Shown: positions 1 to 8,597 of the stretch, one piece after another
Numbering within the stretch: position 1 is the first letter of the stretch
Layout: each line of letters starts with the position of its first letter
Assembly (NCBI RefSeq): GCF_900143205.1
Contig: NZ_FRDH01000004.1
Location: forward strand, 23,013 to 87,012
Source: Butyrivibrio hungatei DSM 14810
GTDB taxonomy: Bacteria; Bacillota; Clostridia; Lachnospirales; Lachnospiraceae
Direction of reading: 5' to 3'
Length of the DNA: 64,000 nucleotides
The notes under the pieces: model-generated
The model's input: the letters and a program-made list of their open reading frames with translations, nothing else
Databases searched by the model: none
Told to the model about the DNA's origin: nothing
Made by a program: the position numbers and the translations under genes

Positions 1-289
1 GGAATGCTATTGCTATCTGCTTTTGCATATTGTAGATGACATCTTCGATAACAACAGCAATCCTGTTGTTGTCATTGTAACTTTTGTAGACCTTGTCTCT
101 GTAGTATCCAGGGTAGATAATGCGGATAAGCTTTATCACAATATCTTTTACTGCATCCCTGTCTGGCTGATTGAAGACGTCCATCTGATCTATGTCTCTG
201 CCATTTTCATAGTCAGCAAGGATCATGTCAACAATACTTTTGATCTCATCTTTTAAAGTATCTTTACTGTTATCTGTATTAAAGTCCAT
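1..289 (-). CDS. Serine O-acetyltransferase, N-terminal part (runs off window)
   Basis: A minus-strand reading frame starts at ATG 289 and stays open to base 1, giving 96 residues of a truncated protein. A GGAGA ribosome site lies about 10 bases upstream. The visible part, with MDFNTDNSKDTLKDEI at the start and PGYY near residue 65, resembles the helical N-terminal domain of the EpsC-type serine acetyltransferases of Firmicutes. These make O-acetylserine from serine and acetyl-CoA for cysteine synthesis. The catalytic left-handed beta-helix lies outside the window, so the call rests on the N-terminal pattern only. It is divergent from flgE. Confidence 0.6.
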   Translation of the reverse strand, partial: MDFNTDNSKDTLKDEIKSIVDMILADYENGRDIDQMDVFNQPDRDAVKDIVIKLIRIIYPGYYRDKVYKSYNDNNRIAVVIEDVIYNMQKQIAIAF

Positions 290-396
290 AAGGCATTATC
301 TCCATTTTTCCATGAATATAAGGAACTTCTGACTCTCATTATATATAAAGAATATGCATGTTTAAAGTGATAAAGAAATTTTTTTTCAAAAAACAC

Positions 397-424
397 TAAA
401 TAAATCTTAAGGTGCGACCGATAA
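397..424 (+). promoter_or_regulatory. SigD (sigma-28)-like promoter of flgE
   Basis: TAAA at 397-400 is followed after 16 bases by ACCGATAA at 417-424. This is close to the flagellar sigma-28 consensus TAAA-N15-GCCGATAA. It lies about 100 bases upstream of the flgE start. The single -10 mismatch and the 16-base spacing leave some doubt. Confidence 0.5.
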
Positions 425-527
425 ATGATATGACAAGTAATATCATTGTATTCTTTTGGCAAAGGACTGCCGCTTATCACAGAGAACAAGGACGTGCGAT
501 AGTGATAATTTTTGGAGGAAGTGCTCT

Positions 528-1856
528 ATGATGAGATCATTGTGGTCTGGCGTTGCCGGTCTTAAAACTCACCAGCTTGAAATGGATGTAATTGGTAATA
601 ACATTGCCAATGTAAATACAACTTCATATAAATCACAGGCAACAGGTTTCGCTGATGTCTTATATCAGACTGTAAAAAATGGAACAGGCGCAGGTGACAA
701 TACAGCAACTACAAATGTTTCTCAGGTGGGTCTTGGCTCAAAGGTCAGCTCGATCTATACCAACGTTACAAAGTCTGGATCAATGCAGACAACAGGCAAT
801 GTAATGGACCTCATGATCACAGGTGATTCATTCTTCTGCGTTACACCTGATGTCAGAGAAGGAATTGTAAATTTCACAAGAGACGGTTCTTTTACTATAG
901 ATGCCGAAGGTAACCTTGTTACACAGAATAATGGTTACTATGTAATGGGACAGATGGGAGAGGGCCAGGTTGGCGGAACTGTCCAGGCTCCTTTAAATGT
1001 CATTAATAGGACCAACATCGACTACAACGAGGATGGTCAGGTTGATTCTGTAGACTATCTCCCAGGCCAGGCTACAAGCGCCGGATATTTCAAAGGAAAT
1101 ATTGATAAGTTCGATCCTTCGCTCAAAGAAGGCAAGACAATGAGAATAGAAGTCTTTGGTACAGATGGCAAGAACTATACTATCAAGTTCAAGCTCACAG
1201 ATGCCGGTGATACTCAGGACAATACATACAAGCTTTCAGTAGAATCTGTGCTTGATACCAAGGGAAATACAGTTAGCACTGGTGATCAGGAATCATGGGA
1301 TCTTCTCTTTGATAAGCATGATGGAACATTGATCTCACCAACATCAGTTAATTTCACAGCATCAACAGAAGGTGGCGTAGTCGGAGCTCTTAATCTTGAC
1401 CTTTCATACGTAACAAACTATGCTGGATCATCAGCAACTCATTCTTCTACAATGTACGGATATAAAGGAAATACAGAAGGCCTTCAGCAGGGCTTTGCAA
1501 ATGGCGTTCTTACAGGCATTTCCTTTGGAACAGATGGATCTATCTATGGTAAGTATTCAAATGGACAGACCATAAAGAAAGGACAGATCGTAGTAGCAGA
1601 GTTTAATAATGCTATGGGACTTGAGAAGGTTGGAGATAATCTTTACTCAGCTTCTCTCAATTCAGGAAACCCGATCTATATGGACATCACAGAGGATGGC
1701 GGTTACATGTCATCTGGAGTATTGGAATCCAGTAACGTAGATCTTGCAAAAGAGTTTACTGATATGATCACTACACAGCGTGGTTTTCAGGCAAACAGTA
1801 GGGTTATCACTACATCTGATGAGATGTTACAGGTGCTCAGAGGTTTAAAAAGATAA
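528..1856 (+). CDS. flgE: Flagellar hook protein FlgE
   Basis: This 442-residue protein is the subunit of the extracellular flagellar hook. The N-terminus (MMRSLWSGVAGLKTHQ, then the NNIANVNTTSYK motif) and the C-terminus (SNVDLAKEFTDMITTQRGFQANSR) are the conserved D0/D1 helices of rod/hook proteins, which are exported without a cleaved signal. The start is set at ATG 528 because GGAGGA lies 8 bases upstream and the conserved N-terminus begins there; the in-frame ATG at 456 would add 24 unrelated residues. The gene stands alone, away from other flagellar genes, with a SigD-like promoter upstream and a terminator downstream, so it is probably expressed with the late flagellar class. Confidence 0.93.
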   Translation: MMRSLWSGVAGLKTHQLEMDVIGNNIANVNTTSYKSQATGFADVLYQTVKNGTGAGDNTATTNVSQVGLGSKVSSIYTNVTKSGSMQTTGNVMDLMITGDSFFCVTPDVREGIVNFTRDGSFTIDAEGNLVTQNNGYYVMGQMGEGQVGGTVQAPLNVINRTNIDYNEDGQVDSVDYLPGQATSAGYFKGNIDKFDPSLKEGKTMRIEVFGTDGKNYTIKFKLTDAGDTQDNTYKLSVESVLDTKGNTVSTGDQESWDLLFDKHDGTLISPTSVNFTASTEGGVVGALNLDLSYVTNYAGSSATHSSTMYGYKGNTEGLQQGFANGVLTGISFGTDGSIYGKYSNGQTIKKGQIVVAEFNNAMGLEKVGDNLYSASLNSGNPIYMDITEDGGYMSSGVLESSNVDLAKEFTDMITTQRGFQANSRVITTSDEMLQVLRGLKR

Positions 1857-1935
1857 TTAAAAAATAACGTTTTTTCATTCATAAAATGGAAACTGTATCT
1901 TTTTTTAGACTTTTTTGAAAAAAGATTTTTATCAG

Positions 1936-1961
1936 GCCGAGACTAAGTCTCGGCTATTTTT
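1936..1961 (+). terminator. Rho-independent terminator after flgE
   Basis: GCCGAGACT at 1936 pairs with AGTCTCGGC ending at 1954, followed by TATTTTT. It separates flgE from the pilus operon. Confidence 0.85.
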
Positions 1962-1996
1962 CGTGAAGAAACTGTGAAAAATTTATGAAAAAAATG

Positions 1997-2025
1997 TTGA
2001 TTTTGTTTTGGCTTTGGTTTATATT
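1997..2025 (+). promoter_or_regulatory. Sigma-A promoter of the pilus operon
   Basis: TTGATT at 1997-2002 and TATATT at 2020-2025 are separated by exactly 17 bases. The site lies about 60 bases ahead of the c-di-GMP riboswitch and is the best candidate for transcription of the riboswitch leader and pilus operon. Confidence 0.6.
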
Positions 2026-2085
2026 CAATTACATAAAAGACAACTTAATGTATTACTTAAATGGACATTACAAAGAAACTGAGTA

Positions 2086-2172
2086 GTATTGAAAGGCAAA
2101 GCCGTTGAAAGACGGTGACGCAAAGCTAGAGGGTCTCACTCACATAGGTATGTGACAGATAGCCAGCTGCTG
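2086..2172 (+). promoter_or_regulatory. Cyclic di-GMP-I (GEMM-I) riboswitch aptamer
   Basis: The conserved GEMM-I elements are present in order: GGCAAAGCC, a CCGTT-GAAA-GACGG stem with its GNRA tetraloop, GACGCAAAGC, AGGGTC, and GATAGCCAGCTGC at 2158-2170. The aptamer binds c-di-GMP through the two helices joined by the tetraloop/receptor contact. A small hairpin (TGCCA 2174-2178 with TGGCA 2184-2188) and a terminator at 2198-2228 follow it, so control of the downstream pilus genes by transcription attenuation is likely. Whether ligand turns the operon on or off cannot be read with certainty. Confidence 0.9.
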
Positions 2173-2197
2173 GTGCCAGTTCGTGGCATCATAAGAT

Positions 2198-2228
2198 GGC
2201 CGAGCTGTGACACGCAGTCGGTCTTTTT
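2198..2228 (+). terminator. Riboswitch-linked terminator T1
   Basis: GGCCGA 2198-2203 pairs with TCGGTC ending at 2223, extended by an inner CTG/CAG pair, and is followed by TTTTT. It lies directly downstream of the c-di-GMP-I aptamer. Confidence 0.65.
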
Positions 2229-2240
2229 ATTTGCAAAAAT

Positions 2241-2300
2241 ACGTACGCTAGAGTTCATGGATGAACGGGAAGCACAGGTGGTGCTTTCGTGTACAGGGAG
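2241..2300 (+). ncRNA. Unidentified structured leader element
   Basis: Two hairpins lie side by side: GTTC 2253-2256 with GAAC 2263-2266, and AAGCAC 2270-2275 with GTGCTT 2281-2286. They are enclosed by a possible GTAC/GTAC closing pair (2243-2246, 2291-2294). The element lies between terminators T1 and T2 in the pilus leader. I do not recognise a known RNA family; the fold is inferred by eye. Confidence 0.35.
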
Positions 2301-2365
2301 AGTTATTTTTTAGCAGTTGGATAATTCAGCTTTGCAAATGCCTTTCGTTTCGATTGTTTTTAGTG

Positions 2366-2403
2366 AGGTATTTTGCAGGGGCATTGCGAAATACCTTATT
2401 TTT
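2366..2403 (+). terminator. Second leader terminator T2
   Basis: AGGTATTTTGCA 2366-2377 pairs with TGCGAAATACCT 2385-2396 with one G-T pair, followed by TATTTTT. It lies about 40 bases before the first pilus-operon gene. GCAAATGCC at 2334-2342 can pair with GGCATTGC at 2380-2387 and would disrupt this hairpin, so it could act as an antiterminator. Confidence 0.75.
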
Positions 2404-2443
2404 GTGTTACGAAATCGATTAACTGGAGTTTAGGTGAGGTATT

Positions 2444-3031
2444 ATGGCTGAGATCAATTTAAAGAAGCTTTCAAGGGCTGAGTTATTGGAGATGATGATT
2501 CAATACTCCGAAGAGGCTGAAGCTGCCAAGGAACACGAAAGGTTATACAAGGAAGAGCTGGAAAAAGAAAAGGCTCAGATGCAACATGAGATGGCCGAAG
2601 AAAGAGCCAGAATGCTGGCAGCCTTTGATGAAGAAAAGGCTCAGATGAGAGCAAAGTTTGCTGAACAGAAGGCTGAACAGAAAGCTAAGTTTGACAAAGA
2701 TATCGAAGGACTTAAGGCCAGACTTACAAGAGAAAAAGAAGAAATGAAACAGCAGGTTGACGATGCACTTATGAAGATTGAAAACTCACAGTCACTTGCG
2801 GAAGCTTCTATAAAACTTGGCGGTATCATGGAATCGGCTCAAAAGGCAGCAGATATCTATATTGAAACAATTAAAAAGAATGCTCAAAAAGAATATCAGG
2901 ACTTAATGCAGGAAATTCAAGAAAAAAGGGAAAAGCTTCAGGATGAAGAGGCAATGAAAACCGAAGAGACTGCGGAAGTAAAGCCTAAGACAACAAGAAA
3001 GCATAGGTCCACCAAGAAGGAAACGGATTGA
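2444..3031 (+). CDS. Coiled-coil protein, first gene of the pilus operon
   Basis: This 195-residue hypothetical has no signal peptide or membrane segment, so it is probably cytoplasmic. Residues about 20-110 are an almost uninterrupted Glu/Lys/Ala/Met-rich coiled coil with repeated EKAQM and AEQKA units. A short less charged segment (about 115-150) follows, then a basic tail (KPKTTRKHRSTKK). It resembles DivIVA-type scaffolds in composition but lacks a clear DivIVA N-terminal motif. The gene ends 7 bases before the signal peptidase gene, so it belongs to the pilus operon and may organise or localise pilus assembly. That role is inference from position only. Confidence 0.6.
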   Translation: MAEINLKKLSRAELLEMMIQYSEEAEAAKEHERLYKEELEKEKAQMQHEMAEERARMLAAFDEEKAQMRAKFAEQKAEQKAKFDKDIEGLKARLTREKEEMKQQVDDALMKIENSQSLAEASIKLGGIMESAQKAADIYIETIKKNAQKEYQDLMQEIQEKREKLQDEEAMKTEETAEVKPKTTRKHRSTKKETD

Positions 3032-3038
3032 GAAACTG

Positions 3039-3620
3039 ATGGGTGAAAAGGTATATGAAAAGCCAACTCTTGAACAGCTAAGAAAAGAGCTCAAGAGAGA
3101 AAATAACAAAAAAGAATACCGTAGAGTTCTCAGGAACACATTGATAGTAGTGGTTGTTGTGGCAGCCTTTGCAGTTTTAGTTTCCAGCTTTTTTATCACA
3201 GTACTTAAAGTTACCGGAGACAGCATGACTCCAACTCTGGAAACTGGGCAGATTGTAATAGCTCAAAATAGTTCATCATTTGAACCAGGTGAACTGATAG
3301 CTTTCTATTATAATAATAAGGTTTTGGTCAAAAGGGTGCTTGGTTCACCTGGAGACAAGATCAATATCGACAGCGATGGTAATGTGACAGTAAATGGAAT
3401 AGCTCTTGATGAACCTTATGCATCAGAAAAGAGCTTGGAACCTACAGATATTTCATTTCCTTATCAGGTTCCAGAAAACAGGTACTTTGTTCTTGGGGAT
3501 CACAGAAGTGCATCGATTGATTCAAGATCAAGCGTTGTAGGCTGCGTAACTAAGGAGCAGTTAATAGGTAAAGTTATTTTTAGAGTGTTCCCATTTGATT
3601 CGTTTGGAACCATTAAGTAA
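3039..3620 (+). CDS. Type I signal peptidase, pilus-linked
   Basis: This 193-residue S26 peptidase cleaves Sec signal peptides on the outer membrane face. One N-terminal transmembrane helix (about residues 33-55) is followed by the catalytic Ser62 in GDSMTPT, the general base Lys98 in KRVLGSPGD, and the GDHR box (GDHRSASIDSR). All catalytic boxes are intact and the length fits Gram-positive SipS/SipT-type enzymes. It sits between the coiled-coil gene and the giant adhesin. Gram-positive pilus islands often carry a dedicated signal peptidase that processes pilins or helps assembly, so that is its likely job here. Confidence 0.9.
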   Translation: MGEKVYEKPTLEQLRKELKRENNKKEYRRVLRNTLIVVVVVAAFAVLVSSFFITVLKVTGDSMTPTLETGQIVIAQNSSSFEPGELIAFYYNNKVLVKRVLGSPGDKINIDSDGNVTVNGIALDEPYASEKSLEPTDISFPYQVPENRYFVLGDHRSASIDSRSSVVGCVTKEQLIGKVIFRVFPFDSFGTIK

Positions 3621-3632
3621 TGAGGTAAAAAC

Positions 3633-6600
3633 ATGCGAGGTAATGCAGAGAATCGCGCAGAAAAGTACATAAAGAACCATGAGAACTACAAGAAGTGGCT
3701 CGCTTTTGCACTGTGTGTTTCCATTCTTACTGGAACTATCACATTATACATTCTCAACAAGCCAGCTACGGCTATGACAGAGGATGGAGCCAAGCAGGTT
3801 GGTCTTGTTCTTGAAACTGCTGACAGTGAATTCGAGCAGGGACTTATTAATGAGATGAACAATAACGAGAACAACGGCGGTGATCAGAGTGGTGATGTTC
3901 AGAACGATGATGATCAGGACGGTGATGACCAGAATGATGATCAGGGTGATCCATCAGATGGCGACGATGATCAGAATGATGATGACGATAATGATGATGC
4001 TAATGGTGATGACGACGATGCAGCAGATGAGGCTACTTCAGAAGATTCAGAAGAAGCTGAAGAAGGTGCAAGCGATGCATCATCAAGCAAGAGCAGTGAT
4101 GCGGCAGATGAAGCTTCAACAGCTAAGTCACCTGACGAGGTAAAAGATGTTACTATTACAGTTCTTTACCTCAATGCTGAAGGCGAAGAGTTTGAAGAGT
4201 CAAAAGAACTTGCAATAGAAAATGCATTTGTTCTTAAGGATGAAGCAAAGAACTTTGAGGGGTACATTTTCCATAAGGGCGAAATTGATGGAAAAGAAGT
4301 AACCAAGATTGAAAAAAAGAACGGCGAAGCAAAGGTTAAATCAAAGAAGACCAAAGCTGATGAAGAAGATGATGCCGTAGCTTCGTATCTTTATGAAGAC
4401 AAAGATGAAAATGTAGAGTATTCATATTATGAAGCAACAACAGTTTCCGGTGATGTAATAGAGATCAAGGAAGATACAGATTTAGAGCTTTATTATAATG
4501 AAGTAAATACTCAGGAAGAATTTGAGTATGAAGCTGATGGAATCAAGGTATCAGTTAAGCTTTCTAATCCAGAGGTTCTTCCAGCTGGTGTAGAGCTTAA
4601 GGTAGCTAAACTTGATTCTGAGACAGAAGGTTATAACTACAGCGCATATATCGATGCTCTTAACAAGAATTCAGATACAATTGCAGCAGCTAATGGTGCA
4701 GAAGAAGCTGAAGTATATGATAAGACAAACGTTGTTCTCTTCGATATTGGTTTCTTCTTTGAGGAAAAAGAGTATCAGTTAGCAGATGGAACAGCAGAAG
4801 TTTCTATCACATTCCCTGAAAAGCCAATCTCTGATGGACTTGGTGCAACTGAGGCAGAGGAAGTTACAGTAGTACATCTTCCTGTTAGTGGGGATGTTCT
4901 TGAAAATGTAGATGCTACAAGCGAAGCTACAGATATTACAGCTGATGATATTTCAGTAGAAGTATTGTCTAATAGTAAAGTTACTCTTGAAGAAGAGGCA
5001 GATACAATTTCATTCGCTACAGATTCGTTTTCAATTTATGGTGCTATTACTAAGACTGGTGAGCATACTTGGGAAGGAAGCGAATCATATTCAGCAGCTG
5101 AGATTGTAGGTATGTTCGGGGATGCAACTTACTTTGGTGTAGTTGCCAATGACTATGATGGTGGCAACTGCCATAGTGAAGCGAATATAGCTGTTGGTAC
5201 TATCAAGAATATCCAGCAGTACACAATTGGTAATTCAACAGTAGTTTATGAGCATCTTAACAGTTACAACGTAACTGTCAACAAGATGGTTCAGGGCTCA
5301 CCAAAGGCAGGAACATTTAACTTTGCTCTTTTCTATGATGTAAATGGAACAGACAAAGTAGAAGGCTCAGATTTCACCATAACAACTGGTGCTGATGGAG
5401 AAGGTTCATACACAGTTGATGTTGCTCAGTATATTAAGGGACATGCCAGCCTTTATGTATATGAGCTTGATGGACCAAATGGTAAGCCGGTATTAAATGA
5501 AGGAACATGCGGTAGCTATACTGTTACATACAAGGGAGATCTTATTGAAGGCGATAGCGATATCGTAAGCTACTTCTCTGATAACTATATTGAGAACCTT
5601 AATGGTTACATGATAACTGGTGATGATGGAATCTTACAGAAGGTTGAAGGCGCTACAGTTTATTATAAGACTTCAGATTCTACTTATGTAGGAGTTCAGT
5701 ACACTACCAAGAATTCTCAGGGATACAACGTTAAGACTTATGATGGTCAGTTCCCTGTAAGTGTCAGCAATATGCGTTCACAGGCTGAGACAGCTTCAAG
5801 CAGACTTGCTTATGCAAAGGATTCTAATAATGTAAAGGTTATCAATATTATTGGTACAACAGAAAATGGTTACTTACAGACAGATCTTACAAAGTATTAC
5901 TTTACAGGTCAGCAGGACAATTACGCTGTAAATAAAGGATTATATTTAGATAAGGATACTCTTCTTGTAATAAACGTTGATCTTACAGGTGCCGAGTCTT
6001 ATACCTATGATAAGTTCCTTCTTAATAATGAAGGTACTGGAGATTGGCATGACATTGCCAACCAGATAGTTGTTAACTTTGTTCAGAAGGATGCCAATGG
6101 CGACTTTGTTCCTTATACTGGAAAGATTAACTGTAACATTGCATCAGGACTTTTAGTTGCTCCAGATGCAGAGGTAAGTCTTGCTGGATCATATGCAGGA
6201 ACGATCATTGCTGATTCTGTATATAAGGGATGTGAAATCCATAAGATAACAGTTAGACGTTTCCTTAATGAAAATGCACAGGCTACAGTTACTAATACTG
6301 TAGAGGGAACAGTGGCTAACTTCCATCTTTATAAGTACCTCAATAATGAAGACCCTGGTGACTTGCAGTTTTCATTTACTGTAAGAGTTCTGAAAAAAGA
6401 TGGAACATTAGAGACACTTACCAAAGAACTAACAAATGTAGGTAAGGATATCAGCTATACATTTGATGTTTATCCTGATTATTTCGTTGATAAAAAGATA
6501 TATCTGATCATTAACGAAAATGATATCAAAGATGACCAGTGTATACAAAAAGATACGGATTATATCTTTGTCAGAATAGATGACCTTGGTACTGAAAAAG

Positions 6601-8522
6601 AAAACACATTATATTTCAAGGCTCCATATGAAAATGTAAACATAAAAGACAGATTAGAAAATAGTTCTTATGCTAATAAGTTTACATATGTAACGGCTAT
6701 TGCCAAGGGATTTGATTACCGTATTTCTACTGATAAGGGAGAAGAACCAGCTTTTTATAACGAAGGAAATGGATACCTTAGAATCCATAAGATGGTCATA
6801 AATGCTTTCGGTTCTGCATTTGTAAGAGATGGTCTGGATAAAGATGATTCTCTTTTGCAACAGGTTAAATTCCGAATTACAAATAAATCTAATGGAAACT
6901 ATATTGTATTTCAGGGATTTGTTGGTAATGCAGGAACCGAAGGAGTGGCTACAGAATATCCAACAGGAAAGACCTACAAGGTTGTATATAACCAAAGTGC
7001 TCAGTGGACAGTTGTTGGCCTTCCAGCAGGAACCTATACTGTAGACGAGGTTGCCGACGGATTTACATTTGAATATGATGAGAAATCTAACACAAGCAGA
7101 CCAATATACGATTCACCATATTCTCGTGTTACAAAGTACGACCTTACAGTAGACGCCGAAGATCCAAATGAAAAAGGTTTTGGAATAGGTGGAGGAAATT
7201 ATAGACAGGTTTACTCATGTGATATGAGTAATCTTAGTGACAAGGGACCAAGCAATGTTAAGGTTGGAAGTCCTGATGTAAATAATAATTCACATACTCA
7301 GACAGTTCAGGTATGTAACTACTATAGTAATCCAATTGGACCAATCCAGGTTACAAAGAACTTTGCTGGAGCAGAGTGGACTCAGGATATGCAGTTTGAG
7401 TTTGTGCTTGAACCATTGGGGTACACGATTAAGACGTCAGAAGGTGAAATCCTTTCAACAGATGGAATGGCTCAGCCAATGCCTTTAGGTTCACAAGATA
7501 ATAAAGCAAAAGTGATACTTTCTGGTGCTGATGCTACTTTGAATGAGAATGGAACTTACTCAGCAGTTGCTAAGTTTGAGCCAATACCATTTAGATTTGA
7601 AGGAACATATTACTATAAGATTACAGAGACTAATACAAGACTTGCAGGGGTAAAGTATGACTCTACTACATATTATGTAGAGATGGTTGTTGAAAAGGAT
7701 TATACAACATTCTCTAAGAGCTATACCTCCAAGAAAATGACACATCCTGACTATAATAAATACCCTAAGAAAGATGGGGTTTACACTCAGGATGAGGAAG
7801 ATTTTTATTATCTTGGTGCTACTGTAAGATACTGTGCTGATCCTGAATACAAGACAACTCTTGCTAGATGTAAGTTGTATCTTGGAATCAATCCAAATAC
7901 TAAAAAGCCAGAGGATAACACATATCTTGTACAGTATGATGAAGGCCAGTCAGTTGCTGATGTAGCTTTCAACAATGCTAAGACAGGATATCTTGAGATC
8001 ACTAAGAAGTGGATTGCTTCTGACGGAAGTGATGATGCTAAGAATCACACCACACTTAATGTAGATATCTGGCAGAGACCAGTTGGAACATCAGATTGGA
8101 CACTTTACAGGTCAGAAGTTCTTTCAAGTACTAATGGATGGAGAGTAGAGATCTACGATCTTCCAATAGTCGATGTGAACGGTAACAAGGTTGAATATAC
8201 TGTAAAAGAAGCTGAGGAATATCTTGCAACTTATACAGTAACTTATAAATACTCAGGTCTTTCTGAGGCAGTGACCGGAAATGGTCAGAGTAAGACTAAG
8301 GTTGATGGCAAAGATGTATATGATACAGGTTATGTAATCACTCTTGGAAGTGATGGCAGAAACTTCGGATCAGTAGAAATCACCAACAAGACAGTATATT
8401 CAAACAAGCTTCCACGTACTGGTGGAAATGGAACAGCTCCATTTGCTGTAGCTGGAATCGCATTTATGCTTATCGCTTTTGCTGGAATGTATATTTCACG
8501 CAAGAAAAACGTAAACATGTAA
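3633..8522 (+). CDS. Giant LPXTG pilus adhesin/tip-type pilin
   Basis: This 1629-residue cell-surface protein begins with a basic stretch and a hydrophobic signal segment (about residues 22-41). A very acidic Asp/Asn/Gly-rich tract (about 75-135) follows, then Glu/Ala/Ser-rich sequence and a long beta-rich region. Residues near 490-800 resemble choice-of-anchor A-type regions. Several downstream segments look like FctA/SpaA/Cna-B pilin modules, including one before the C-terminus (EITKKWIASDGS). The cell-wall sorting signal is LPRTGG at residue 1593, with a hydrophobic helix and basic tail. Size, position before the main pilin, and multiple Ig-like modules suggest the tip or shaft adhesin of the pilus. 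The ligand is unknown. Confidence 0.8.
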   Translation: MRGNAENRAEKYIKNHENYKKWLAFALCVSILTGTITLYILNKPATAMTEDGAKQVGLVLETADSEFEQGLINEMNNNENNGGDQSGDVQNDDDQDGDDQNDDQGDPSDGDDDQNDDDDNDDANGDDDDAADEATSEDSEEAEEGASDASSSKSSDAADEASTAKSPDEVKDVTITVLYLNAEGEEFEESKELAIENAFVLKDEAKNFEGYIFHKGEIDGKEVTKIEKKNGEAKVKSKKTKADEEDDAVASYLYEDKDENVEYSYYEATTVSGDVIEIKEDTDLELYYNEVNTQEEFEYEADGIKVSVKLSNPEVLPAGVELKVAKLDSETEGYNYSAYIDALNKNSDTIAAANGAEEAEVYDKTNVVLFDIGFFFEEKEYQLADGTAEVSITFPEKPISDGLGATEAEEVTVVHLPVSGDVLENVDATSEATDITADDISVEVLSNSKVTLEEEADTISFATDSFSIYGAITKTGEHTWEGSESYSAAEIVGMFGDATYFGVVANDYDGGNCHSEANIAVGTIKNIQQYTIGNSTVVYEHLNSYNVTVNKMVQGSPKAGTFNFALFYDVNGTDKVEGSDFTITTGADGEGSYTVDVAQYIKGHASLYVYELDGPNGKPVLNEGTCGSYTVTYKGDLIEGDSDIVSYFSDNYIENLNGYMITGDDGILQKVEGATVYYKTSDSTYVGVQYTTKNSQGYNVKTYDGQFPVSVSNMRSQAETASSRLAYAKDSNNVKVINIIGTTENGYLQTDLTKYYFTGQQDNYAVNKGLYLDKDTLLVINVDLTGAESYTYDKFLLNNEGTGDWHDIANQIVVNFVQKDANGDFVPYTGKINCNIASGLLVAPDAEVSLAGSYAGTIIADSVYKGCEIHKITVRRFLNENAQATVTNTVEGTVANFHLYKYLNNEDPGDLQFSFTVRVLKKDGTLETLTKELTNVGKDISYTFDVYPDYFVDKKIYLIINENDIKDDQCIQKDTDYIFVRIDDLGTEKENTLYFKAPYENVNIKDRLENSSYANKFTYVTAIAKGFDYRISTDKGEEPAFYNEGNGYLRIHKMVINAFGSAFVRDGLDKDDSLLQQVKFRITNKSNGNYIVFQGFVGNAGTEGVATEYPTGKTYKVVYNQSAQWTVVGLPAGTYTVDEVADGFTFEYDEKSNTSRPIYDSPYSRVTKYDLTVDAEDPNEKGFGIGGGNYRQVYSCDMSNLSDKGPSNVKVGSPDVNNNSHTQTVQVCNYYSNPIGPIQVTKNFAGAEWTQDMQFEFVLEPLGYTIKTSEGEILSTDGMAQPMPLGSQDNKAKVILSGADATLNENGTYSAVAKFEPIPFRFEGTYYYKITETNTRLAGVKYDSTTYYVEMVVEKDYTTFSKSYTSKKMTHPDYNKYPKKDGVYTQDEEDFYYLGATVRYCADPEYKTTLARCKLYLGINPNTKKPEDNTYLVQYDEGQSVADVAFNNAKTGYLEITKKWIASDGSDDAKNHTTLNVDIWQRPVGTSDWTLYRSEVLSSTNGWRVEIYDLPIVDVNGNKVEYTVKEAEEYLATYTVTYKYSGLSEAVTGNGQSKTKVDGKDVYDTGYVITLGSDGRNFGSVEITNKTVYSNKLPRTGGNGTAPFAVAGIAFMLIAFAGMYISRKKNVNM

Positions 8523-8597
8523 CTATTAACGGTTTTAAAATCTGAAATGATTTTGAACATACACAATCAAAAAACAAGATTCAAAAAGGAGAAGACA

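Noticed and set aside
23..256. A plus-strand frame at the window start
   Set aside because: It is opposite the serine acetyltransferase frame, which has the matching family pattern and a ribosome site.
3880..4143. A Met-rich frame inside the giant adhesin
   Set aside because: It is a shifted reading of the GATGAT-type Asp codons of the adhesin, not a gene.
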